DNA from: Zestosphaera sp.
Lineage (GTDB): Archaea > Thermoproteota > Thermoprotei_A > Sulfolobales > NBVN01
Assembly (NCBI GenBank): GCA_038727705.1
Contig: JAVYVJ010000001.1
Span: forward strand, 469,924 to 533,923
Reading direction: 5' to 3'
Length of the DNA stretch: 64,000 nucleotides
The notes under the pieces are model-generated. The model made no database searches and was not told the DNA's origin. It saw only the letters and a list, made by a program, of their open reading frames with translations. Position numbers and translations under genes: made by a program. Positions 44,277 through 50,992 of this stretch are shown here, in pieces. Within the stretch, counting starts at the first letter, position 1. Each line of letters begins with the position of its first letter.

Positions 44277-44294
44277 CGTTACGGTTACGTAACG
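44277..44294. repeat. Inverted repeat between divergent island genes
   Basis: CGTTACG-GTTA-CGTAACG, a perfect 7-bp inverted repeat with a 4-nt spacer, lies between the zinc-ribbon gene and the divergent gene at 44324. It has the shape of an operator for a dimeric regulator. Confidence 0.4.
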
Positions 44295-44323
44295 CTTAAA
44301 TGTCCCCATAAATGTAGTCTATA

Positions 44324-45031
44324 ATGTACGCTCAGAAAAATAAGTTGACGATGGTGTCATTCACCCATTCGCTAGCCGAAAACTTACCCGACATCGACGC
44401 TCAAACTCTTGCAAAAATCCTCAGAAACGCCCCAATGATAAAGCTCAAACTTACCATAACAGAAGAGATTTTGAAAACCTATATGACCAACCTTTACCAC
44501 TACATTGACGCTATGTACAGCATAATAGTCTCTTTGTTCCCAATGTGGACTTAAAAATTTTCAGAGTACTCAAACCTTGGGAGAAAATAGTTTTGCCATA
44601 CACAGCACTTCGAATAGCTGGGGTGGTGGATCCTTCCGTGGACGTGCTAGAACTTGAACAAAAACTTGCAAGTACTCTACATTCTCTAAAGAGAATCCTC
44701 GACAAAGATTGGTCTGATTGGGAAGAAACTAAACCACCACCGCTCATTAAAGAGATCCCTTTACCTAAACCATTGTTAAAGCCGGAACTCATCATAAAGA
44801 AAGAAGTTTTAGAAACATTAAAAAAACGAAATTAAGCCTTTCATTGAAGAAATCGCAAATATATGCAATAAAGCAGAAGAAACCCTTTACACGATCTCAG
44901 CTGACCATCCAGAGATCCTAGAATTATGCGCACAATCCGCTAAAATCTTCAAAAATTTTTCAAACTCTAAACCTTCGGATCAGCGATTTGCATGTAGACC
45001 ACAGCCGATAAAACCCAGAAATTTGACATAA
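44324..45031 (+). pseudogene. Frameshifted gene of unknown function in the island
   Basis: Three plus-strand pieces appear to be one gene: MYAQKNKLTMVSFTHSLAEN onward (stop near 44552), DLKIFRVLKPWEKIVLPYTAL onward in a second frame (stop near 44833), and EIKPFIEEIANICNKAEETL onward in a third, ending at 45029-45031. The later part is helical and acidic/basic-rich, possibly coiled-coil. I recognise no family. The repeated frame changes indicate decay. Confidence 0.45.
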
Positions 45032-45141
45032 AACTAGGGGTTCAGCGTTTCGATTGCCTTTTTAAACATCCCTTGTTTTACCGAAAAAGTTTATATCACC
45101 GAGACAGCGCTAAAAAGTCGTGACAAAGAAGATAGGAGATA

Positions 45142-45159
45142 TAATTTACCAGTAAATTA
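45142..45159 (+). repeat. Right terminal palindrome of the island
   Basis: TAATTTACCAGTAAATTA; its reverse complement matches the left-end sequence at 38218-38236 except for one inserted A there. Confidence 0.45.
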
Positions 45160-45172
45160 ATGCGTAAATCCT

Positions 45173-45181
45173 CCCCCGCAC
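45173..45181 (+). repeat. Right direct repeat (attR) of the island
   Basis: CCCCCGCAC identical to the tRNA-Leu 3' end at 38209-38217. Only nine bases are perfect, shorter than in most archaeal att sites, which may reflect decay. Confidence 0.5.
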
Positions 45182-45201
45182 CAGCGCTTAAGTAGCGACA
45201 T

Positions 45202-45210
45202 CTTTTAAAT
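45202..45210 (+). promoter_or_regulatory. TATA box of mtnP
   Basis: CTTTTAAAT is about 30 nt upstream of GTG 45238, which therefore is a likely leaderless start. Confidence 0.5.
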
Positions 45211-45237
45211 TTTAAACTTGGGTTTGATAGATATCTG

Positions 45238-46065
45238 GTGGTGCTTCAGGTGTTTGTAAAACCCCCTGCTAGGATCGAGGTGGGCATTATTGGCGGAAGT
45301 GGGCTGTACGATCCAGGGATGTTTGAGGATGTTAAGGAGCTTAAGATATACACGCCATATGGGAATCCCTCGGATAACGTGGTGACCGGTATCTATAGAG
45401 GTAGATCTGTTGCCTTTATCCCTAGGCATGGCAGGGGCCATAAGATACCGCCTCATAAAATCAACTACCGTGCTAACATCTGGGCCCTCAAATCGTTAGG
45501 GGTTAAGTGGATTGTGGCTGTATCAGCCGTGGGATCTCTTAGGGATGACTTCATGCCCGGAGATCTAGTTGCTCCTGACCAATTCATAGATATGACGAAG
45601 AGGAGGGAATACAGTTTCTTCGACGGGCCTGCGGTAGCCCATGTGAGCATGGCCGACCCATTCTGCCCGACACTTAGGTCCTTAATCACGTCAGTGGCTC
45701 AGTCCTTAAGCATAAGGATGCATCCTAGAGGAACTTACGTTTGTATAGAGGGTCCGAGATTTTCGTCCAGGGCTGAATCCAGGATCTGGAAGGATGTGTT
45801 CAAGGCCGACATCGTCGGCATGACTTTAATTCCTGAGATCAACCTAGCTAGGGAAGCTGAAATGCATTACGCCACGATAGCGTTGATAACAGATTACGAT
45901 GTGTGGGCTGAGAAGCCCGTCACGGCTGAGGAGGTGGCTAGGGTGATGTCCGAGAACGTGGTGAAAGCCAAGAAGATACTGGCAGAGCTGATACCTAGGT
46001 TGCCCGGACCTGATGAAAAGGTGAGTTGTGGGTGCGAGACGAGCTTGAGAGACGCCCTGATTTAA
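45238..46065 (+). CDS. mtnP: S-methyl-5'-thioadenosine phosphorylase
   Basis: Purine-salvage enzyme of 275 residues that splits methylthioadenosine to adenine and methylthioribose-1-phosphate. It has [11 protein letters not shown], the phosphate-binding [20 protein letters not shown], and [18 protein letters not shown], with the nucleoside site near [19 protein letters not shown]. The CGC pair near the C-terminus (VSCGCETS) is the disulfide-forming motif that stabilises hyperthermophilic members. Start is GTG 45238 or 45241. It overlaps the next gene by 40 nt. Confidence 0.95.
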   Translation: MVLQVFVKPPARIEVGIIGGSGLYDPGMFEDVKELKIYTPYGNPSDNVVTGIYRGRSVAFIPRHGRGHKIPPHKINYRANIWALKSLGVKWIVAVSAVGSLRDDFMPGDLVAPDQFIDMTKRREYSFFDGPAVAHVSMADPFCPTLRSLITSVAQSLSIRMHPRGTYVCIEGPRFSSRAESRIWKDVFKADIVGMTLIPEINLAREAEMHYATIALITDYDVWAEKPVTAEEVARVMSENVVKAKKILAELIPRLPGPDEKVSCGCETSLRDALI

Positions 46066-46931
46066 TTAATGAATTAGCTGGAACGTTAAGCAAAGAGAGA
46101 ATCAATAGCTTAAGAGCCCACGCTTTAGTGATTGCCGGTTTTGTGCGAGACTCCAACAGGGTGATGGTCACCACATGCGATTCCTACGAGTCATCAGCTA
46201 GGTACACGGCGATGGTATTCTCGTCAATAGCCGGTAAGGAGGTTACGTACGTAGACCCTGAAGATCTAATGTATTACATAGCCCCCTACGATGAGGGCAG
46301 GGAGTCGAAGGTCCTGATTTACTCCTCGGAGGAAGGGTTGCAGACCCTTAGCATGCTGATAGACCAGCTAACGTGGACCGGCCACGAGATTCTACTGATT
46401 GCTCAGAAGCAGTTAAGTGAGGAGCTAAAGTACAGGTTGGGCGACAGTAAGCCGGTGAGTTTAGATTCAAGCGAGTGGTTGATTGACACGCATATAGTAG
46501 CGTCGCTTGCCGCAAGCGAGTTAGCTGAGGAGGGTTCAGTGCGTAAGTCAAGAATCATGAGTGAGCTGAACTCCATAGACGCTATCATGATTAAGGATCT
46601 CCTTCAATCATATAGCAACGTTTTAAAAGAATTGAAGATCTTCATCCAAAGGCCCTTCATAACGACTGCCAGCCCTTCAATGTGGGGAGTTGCGGAGGAG
46701 CTGGTCTACAATCACTTCGATAACACCTACTTAGTCCGTCCTGAGGCGGTATACAAGCACGTGAGTAGGGTGAATAGAGTGCTCGTGATATCCACGGATG
46801 TGGAGGAATACTCGCTAAAACAGGTGAGGGCTTTATCCATCACCCGCAATGCTGAGGTATTTCCTCTTTACGTTAGAACCGATCCTATAACCTCACCTAT
46901 CTACGGATTATTGTTGATCAAGTTCCTCTGA
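46026..46931 (+). CDS. SIS-domain-like protein of unknown function
   Basis: A 301-residue protein. The pattern [20 protein letters not shown] followed by [20 protein letters not shown] resembles the sugar-isomerase (SIS) fold, in which SxS-like loops bind sugar phosphates, but the usual G-x-G-x-S motif is missing, and a second half ([20 protein letters not shown]) looks like a degenerate repeat. A product-handling role for the mtnP sugar phosphate would be attractive but is inference. Start is GTG at 46026 inside mtnP or GTG at 46032. Confidence 0.55.
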   Translation: MWVRDELERRPDLINELAGTLSKERINSLRAHALVIAGFVRDSNRVMVTTCDSYESSARYTAMVFSSIAGKEVTYVDPEDLMYYIAPYDEGRESKVLIYSSEEGLQTLSMLIDQLTWTGHEILLIAQKQLSEELKYRLGDSKPVSLDSSEWLIDTHIVASLAASELAEEGSVRKSRIMSELNSIDAIMIKDLLQSYSNVLKELKIFIQRPFITTASPSMWGVAEELVYNHFDNTYLVRPEAVYKHVSRVNRVLVISTDVEEYSLKQVRALSITRNAEVFPLYVRTDPITSPIYGLLLIKFL

Positions 46932-46940
46932 GGGAATTGC

Positions 46941-47648
46941 TTGAGTAAGCTATTCATAATGGGTGCCTCAGGCAAACTAATGCGTCATATAGCGCTCGCA
47001 CTAGTCGACTTACATCAGTTGATTCTACAGTGCAATAAAGGTTGTGAGGAGCTCGCAAGATTCCTGTTGGAGACCTGTGGGAGGAGTGAAGGTAAGGGTG
47101 TAAGTTTAGTAAAGCATGACTTCATCGTGGAGGGTGTTGAGAGTTTAGGAGATAAGATAGGTAATCTGACGAACGCGTTGGATGCAGTGATACTTGGGTT
47201 ACCGGTCTTCAACCAGACCGGATTTCAGAACCTCAGTGAGGACACTGTTAGGAGGGTTATATACCTTAACGTAGTAGTCCCGTTAACCTTGTTGAAGGTG
47301 TTGAGCTCCTTCATGAGAGGGAGGGACTCCCTGATATTGTTGCTCACAGACCTTACCCCGATAAGAGGCTCCACGATATATGAAGGACTCACCCCTTCAC
47401 TACCTACTATAGTGTCGTCCGCGGCTGTTCACGCGTTGATTAGGGAATCGAGAAACTACATTCCAGACAACATTAAGGTTATCGGGATAGCTCTTGACTG
47501 GGTTAGAGTGCCGTCGAAGAGAATGCCTGAGAGCGGCTTCAGGAACGCAGTGGATTTAGAGACCGTCACCGCGTTCGTGAGGAAAATCATAGCGGAACGC
47601 CCTCAAGAGTTGAGTGGGAAGATAGTTGAACTTAGCAATCGCTTTTAA
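46941..47648 (+). CDS. Degenerate short-chain dehydrogenase-like protein
   Basis: About 235 residues. The N-terminus LFIMGASGKLMRHIALAL is a Rossmann dinucleotide loop (GASGxxxRxIA), and later AVILGLPVFNQTG plus LLTDLTPIRGSTIYEG follow the order of SDR strands, but the catalytic Y-x-x-x-K is not present where expected (SSAAVHALIRES). It may bind a nucleotide without being a standard oxidoreductase. It lies 9 nt after the SIS-like gene and is probably in the mtnP operon. Confidence 0.55.
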   Translation: MSKLFIMGASGKLMRHIALALVDLHQLILQCNKGCEELARFLLETCGRSEGKGVSLVKHDFIVEGVESLGDKIGNLTNALDAVILGLPVFNQTGFQNLSEDTVRRVIYLNVVVPLTLLKVLSSFMRGRDSLILLLTDLTPIRGSTIYEGLTPSLPTIVSSAAVHALIRESRNYIPDNIKVIGIALDWVRVPSKRMPESGFRNAVDLETVTAFVRKIIAERPQELSGKIVELSNRF

Positions 47649-47684
47649 ATCCATTCGAATTCGTGAACCTATTCCTGTGGAGTC

Positions 47685-47734
47685 TCAGACGCGGGTTCTA
47701 CTATCACTCAATCAACCCTTGTAAGCCTCATCAT
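47685..47734 (-). ncRNA. C/D box sRNA (candidate 2)
   Basis: Minus-strand order: C box ATGATGA (47734-47728), a 12-nt guide GGCTTACAAGGG, D' box TTGA (47715-47712), 4-nt spacer, C' box GTGATAG (47707-47701), a 12-nt guide TAGAACCCGCGT, D box CTGA (47688-47685). Both guide intervals are exactly 12 nt, the archaeal standard. A TATA box at 47756-47763 is 26 nt upstream of the C box. D' and C' deviate slightly from consensus. Predicted targets would contain ACGCGGGUUCUA and CCCUUGUAAGCC; I cannot place them. Confidence 0.72.
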
Positions 47735-47755
47735 CAAAGTAATAACTTAACAAAA

Positions 47756-47763
47756 CTTTAAAT
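47756..47763. promoter_or_regulatory. Shared TATA box, sRNA 2 and metallophosphoesterase
   Basis: CTTTAAAT is 26 nt from the C box of the minus-strand sRNA and about 32 nt from the ATG of the plus-strand metallophosphoesterase gene. Confidence 0.5.
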
Positions 47764-47791
47764 GCTTGCAGTAACTTCATTCGTGATATGA

Positions 47792-48547
47792 ATGGAAGTA
47801 ATGCCAGGCGTTGAGATAGTGGGTACATCATCAGCGCTTTACTTAAGGAAGTACAAAGCTTTGATTATAGCTGACGTACATATAGGATATGAGGATGAGC
47901 TAGCTTCTAAAGGAATTTACTTACCGCGCTTCCAGTTAAGGAGGACTTTAGATCTGATTGAGAGGCTTCTTAACGAATTGCAAGTCGATAGGCTGATTAT
48001 TGCCGGGGACCTGAAACACAGTTTTGATAGATTAAACCATGCTGAGAGGAGAGAGTTAGCTAGCTTGTTCTCGCACGTCATCCCACGCGTGGAGGAGGTA
48101 ATTGTTGTTAGAGGGAATCACGACAACTACCTCCCCATACTCAAGAGAAGGTTTGATTTTAAGCTGGAGGAGTCCTTCACCGTAGGGGAGTATTTGATAA
48201 TTCACGGCCACAAGACGTTGCCTGAGGGTTCGGCGGGGGGTTGGGATTATCTTATCTTGGGGCATGAACATCCAAGTATAACGTTGAGGGATAGTGTAGG
48301 CAGACTCGGTAAGTTTCCGTGCTTCCTGGTAGGAAAGCTGAGGAGTGCTGGGAAGCCCTTCATAACTCTGCCGGCCACAGGGGCATATCAGACCGGCTCC
48401 AGGATAACTCTGACCCCGGACACCTACATATCACCGGTGCTGAAGCATGAGGCAGTGATCCACGAGATTAAGCCGATCATAGTTGACGAGGATGTAGGGG
48501 TCTTTGAACTTCCATCACTCATGGAGATCGCGGACTACATATTCTGA
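47792..48547 (+). CDS. Calcineurin-like metallophosphoesterase (MJ0037/ Lhr-associated type)
   Basis: A 251-residue phosphoesterase with intact metal motifs: ADVHIG (residues about 28-33), GDLKHSF, RGNHDNY, HGHK and GHEHP. The N-terminal YLRKYKALIIADVHIGYEDE and the region GRLGKFPCFL match the archaeal group that in bacteria is fused or linked to Lhr helicases. Substrate is unproven, probably a nucleic acid or nucleotide end. ATG at 47792 is served by a TATA box 32 nt before. Confidence 0.87.
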   Translation: MEVMPGVEIVGTSSALYLRKYKALIIADVHIGYEDELASKGIYLPRFQLRRTLDLIERLLNELQVDRLIIAGDLKHSFDRLNHAERRELASLFSHVIPRVEEVIVVRGNHDNYLPILKRRFDFKLEESFTVGEYLIIHGHKTLPEGSAGGWDYLILGHEHPSITLRDSVGRLGKFPCFLVGKLRSAGKPFITLPATGAYQTGSRITLTPDTYISPVLKHEAVIHEIKPIIVDEDVGVFELPSLMEIADYIF

Positions 48548-48611
48548 CTAATGTGTGGTCCTGACGTAATTCTTTGAATAGGGAATAACCCTATTTAAAA
48601 GCCTAGGCCCG

Positions 48612-48620
48612 CTTTAAATT
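48612..48620 (+). promoter_or_regulatory. TATA box of tbp
   Basis: CTTTAAATT is centred 20 nt before GTG 48636; the gene for the factor that recognises such boxes is thus itself TATA-driven. Confidence 0.4.
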
Positions 48621-48635
48621 ATTGGGTGTTTAAAA

Positions 48636-49205
48636 GTGGAGATTAGACCCATCATAAGAGTTGAGAATATTGTAGCGACAGCCACTCTCGACCAGAACCT
48701 GGACTTAGGTGCGGTAGCTAGGACCGTGTCAAACGTTGAGTACGACCCTGAGGAGTTCCCGGGACTTATCTACAGGCTGAGTAAGCCTAGGTTGACTGCA
48801 CTCATATTTAACTCGGGTAAGATGGTGATTACAGGAGCTAAGAGCAAGAATCAGTTGATTGAAGGCTTCAAGAAGATAGTCAGGGCTTTCGTCAGGCACG
48901 GCATAATAATAGTTGGGAAGCCTAGGATACAGATACAGAACATAGTTGCATCAGCCAGCTTAGGTGTCGAAGTAGACCTTGAGAAAGCGGCGTTGCTGCT
49001 GCCCAATGTGATGTATGAGCCGGAGCAATTTCCAGGATTGATTCACAGGATGGATGAACCTAAGGTCGTCTTACTGATATTCAGTAGCGGTAAGATGGTA
49101 ATAACGGGGGCTAAGGATGAGGACGAGGTAAATACGGCCGTCCACAGGATTTTCAGTAGACTTAAGGAGCTAGAGTGCGTTAGAGAAATAGCATCGAGTC
49201 TGTAG
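48636..49205 (+). CDS. tbp: TATA-box-binding protein
   Basis: General transcription factor TBP of 189 residues with the two imperfect repeats clearly aligned: repeat 1 with [20 protein letters not shown] and [24 protein letters not shown]; repeat 2 with [20 protein letters not shown] and [24 protein letters not shown]. Start is GTG at 48636. Confidence 0.97.
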   Translation: MEIRPIIRVENIVATATLDQNLDLGAVARTVSNVEYDPEEFPGLIYRLSKPRLTALIFNSGKMVITGAKSKNQLIEGFKKIVRAFVRHGIIIVGKPRIQIQNIVASASLGVEVDLEKAALLLPNVMYEPEQFPGLIHRMDEPKVVLLIFSSGKMVITGAKDEDEVNTAVHRIFSRLKELECVREIASSL

Positions 49206-49303
49206 TAAACCTGTTTTGTACGTTCTGAGTACCGTATAGCTTTATTCGGTATTATGTCGCTTTGCTTAAAGTCAATAGAAGAAGCTGGTGATACACATGT
49301 TAC

Positions 49304-49360
49304 TCAGAGTGAACTGCGATCTTCATCCTCGATCGAGTCCTAGGCTGCCCACCTCATCAT
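49304..49360 (-). ncRNA. C/D box sRNA (candidate 3)
   Basis: Minus-strand order: C box ATGATGA (49360-49354), a 27-nt interval that should include D', C' box ATGAAGA (49326-49320), a 12-nt guide TCGCAGTTCACT, D box CTGA (49307-49304). The C box, C', D and the 12-nt guide spacing are good; the D' box is not clear (possibly CTCGA near 49330-49338). A TATA box (49391-49399) is 35 nt upstream. The D guide would pair with AGUGAACUGCGA; target not recognised. Confidence 0.62.
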
Positions 49361-49390
49361 CAGATATACATGGGATTACAGAGTAAAAAA

Positions 49391-49399
49391 GTTTAAATT
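49391..49399. promoter_or_regulatory. Shared TATA box, sRNA 3 and peptide ABC operon
   Basis: GTTTAAATT is near-symmetric. It is 36 nt before the start of the ABC ATPase gene on the plus strand and 35 nt before the C box of sRNA 3 on the minus strand. Confidence 0.45.
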
Positions 49400-49430
49400 A
49401 GTCTTTCTAATGTTGTTTAGGTGCGTTTAG

Positions 49431-50399
49431 TTGAGTCTGCTGAATGCGGTGCTTGAGGTTAAGGATCTGAAGGTGTACTACCGTACATTGGCAGGAGTTG
49501 TGAGGGCGGTTGACGGGGTCACGCTTACTGTTAGGGAGGGTGAGGTGATGGGTCTTGCGGGGGAGTCCGGGTGCGGTAAGTCTACGCTGGGTTACGCGCT
49601 ACTTGGTCTGATTCCGCCTCCGGGGAGGATTGAAGGAGGCAACGTTGTCATTGACGGCAACGACATAACTAAGATGGGTGAGGGCGACCTAAGAAAGGTC
49701 AGATGGAGTAAGGTAAGCATGATTTTCCAGGGAGCGATGAATGTCCTTAACCCTGTTTACACCATCGAGAAGCAATTGACTGAGGTCTTAATGGTTCATA
49801 AAGGAATAACTCAAAAGGAGGCGATCGGCATTGCTGTGGACGCGTTGAAGGAGGTAGGCCTCAACCCAGAGTTGTTAAAAAGATATCCACACGAATTAAG
49901 CGGTGGTATGAAGCAGAGAGTTGTAATAGCTATGGCATTAATCCTCAAGCCCAGATTCGTGGTGGCCGATGAACCTACAACTGCGTTAGATGTTGTTATC
50001 CAGGCGCAGATAATGAACCTACTAAAGAAGATCAAGGCTGAAGAAAGATCGGCGATGATTTTCATAACTCACGACCTAAGCATAATCGCCGAGATCTCCG
50101 ATAAGATAGCCATAATGTACGCAGGCAAGATAGTGGAGAATGGGCCTTCTGAGGAGATATTTAATGACTCTAAGCACCCGTACACTCAAGGACTGTTAAG
50201 GAGTATACCCAGGCTTAGATCTAAGGAGAAGATAACTTGGATCCCCGGGGTACCCCCGGATCTCAGAAGACCACCAACAGGGTGTAGGTTTAACCCAAGA
50301 TGTCCCCACGTTATGGATATATGCAGACGTGAGGAACCGCCGACCGTTAAAGTTAACGAAGAGCATTACGTTACGTGCTGGTTACACGCGAGGAAATGA
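49431..50399 (+). CDS. dppD: Opp/Dpp ABC transporter ATP-binding protein (DppD type)
   Basis: First of two ATPases of a peptide-type importer, 322 residues. Walker A is GESGCGKST, the Q-loop IFQGAMNVLNPV, the signature LSGGMKQRV, Walker B VVADEPTTALD, and the C-terminal Opp/Dpp extension includes GCRFNPRCPHVMDICR with cysteines that in relatives bind an Fe-S cluster. Start is TTG at 49431. It opens the operon but is separated from the other components by a small opposite-strand gene. Confidence 0.93.
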   Translation: MSLLNAVLEVKDLKVYYRTLAGVVRAVDGVTLTVREGEVMGLAGESGCGKSTLGYALLGLIPPPGRIEGGNVVIDGNDITKMGEGDLRKVRWSKVSMIFQGAMNVLNPVYTIEKQLTEVLMVHKGITQKEAIGIAVDALKEVGLNPELLKRYPHELSGGMKQRVVIAMALILKPRFVVADEPTTALDVVIQAQIMNLLKKIKAEERSAMIFITHDLSIIAEISDKIAIMYAGKIVENGPSEEIFNDSKHPYTQGLLRSIPRLRSKEKITWIPGVPPDLRRPPTGCRFNPRCPHVMDICRREEPPTVKVNEEHYVTCWLHARK

Positions 50400-50418
50400 G
50401 GAATTCCTTTAATAACTT

Positions 50419-50919
50419 CTACTTTCTACCCCTCACAGACTTCATAAGCATTCGTTCAAAATGCATTAGGACTGAGTACATGATCATGACCGTTCCTGCC
50501 GACCATGAGGCTATGGTTGGTAAAAGCAGGTATGATCTGAGGGTCATGAGTAAACCACTTAAACATACTCTTAGTTCTGTGTCTTGATGAGGTACTATGA
50601 ACAGATAGAAGTAGGTGGAATTGTTGACGAAATAGTTGAAGGTTGACTGGGTGACAACGCTGTGAGCTTCCCCGAAGCTGACGCCGTACGATATGTTAAG
50701 AGTGATTCCCTGAGTGCTCACCACGTTCAGTGAGACGTTCTTAAGATTGCCCGGTAAGGAGTAGTTACCCCAATACACAAACAAGGTCCTGAAGGCAGGC
50801 GTGTAAAGATCCCTGCAGTCCTCATAGAGTCTGAGCTCAGGGATCAACAATGCTAAGCCCAGCGCTAGCGATGTAAGCATCAGAGACAGACCCATCAATG
50901 TCACATACACTAACTTCAT
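50419..50919 (-). CDS. Small membrane protein with external domain, unknown function
   Basis: From ATG 50919 a 166-residue product with an N-terminal hydrophobic helix (LVYVTLMGLSLMLTSLALGL), an outside domain of about 100 residues with several N-glycosylation-type sites (NYS, NVS, NIS, NNS), and a second hydrophobic helix near residues 133-153, then a basic tail. I recognise no family. Located within the Dpp operon in the opposite direction and sharing a promoter region with the substrate-binding protein, it may be a companion of the transporter, but this is only positional. Confidence 0.5.
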   Translation of the reverse strand: MKLVYVTLMGLSLMLTSLALGLALLIPELRLYEDCRDLYTPAFRTLFVYWGNYSLPGNLKNVSLNVVSTQGITLNISYGVSFGEAHSVVTQSTFNYFVNNSTYFYLFIVPHQDTELRVCLSGLLMTLRSYLLLPTIASWSAGTVMIMYSVLMHFERMLMKSVRGRK

Positions 50920-50992
50920 CTGCTTCGCCACAGTCTTTATAGCGCTAACATTTATTAGGGATTCAGTAAACTTATATTTTGAGGTGTGTAAA

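Larger units (their letters stand above)
38218..45181. mobile_element. Decayed integrated island at tRNA-Leu, about 7 kb
   Basis: The segment between the two CCCCCGCAC copies has higher A+T content and different codon use from its flanks, and its genes have no relation to the neighbouring archaeal operons. Just inside each end is a similar palindromic sequence, TAATTTACTGGTAAAATTA (38218-38236) and TAATTTACCAGTAAATTA (45142-45159), in inverted orientation. Contents are an intact MgtA-type ATPase plus relics of an inorganic pyrophosphatase, a DUF1614 membrane protein, a zinc-ribbon protein and unknown genes. No intact integrase is left; a small ribbon-helix-helix-like fragment lies at the left end. 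Confidence 0.65.

Noticed and set aside
47679-47691. ORB-like ACTCCACAGGAAT on the minus strand
   Set aside because: Lies at the 3' edge of a C/D sRNA and lacks repeated copies; not counted as an origin element.
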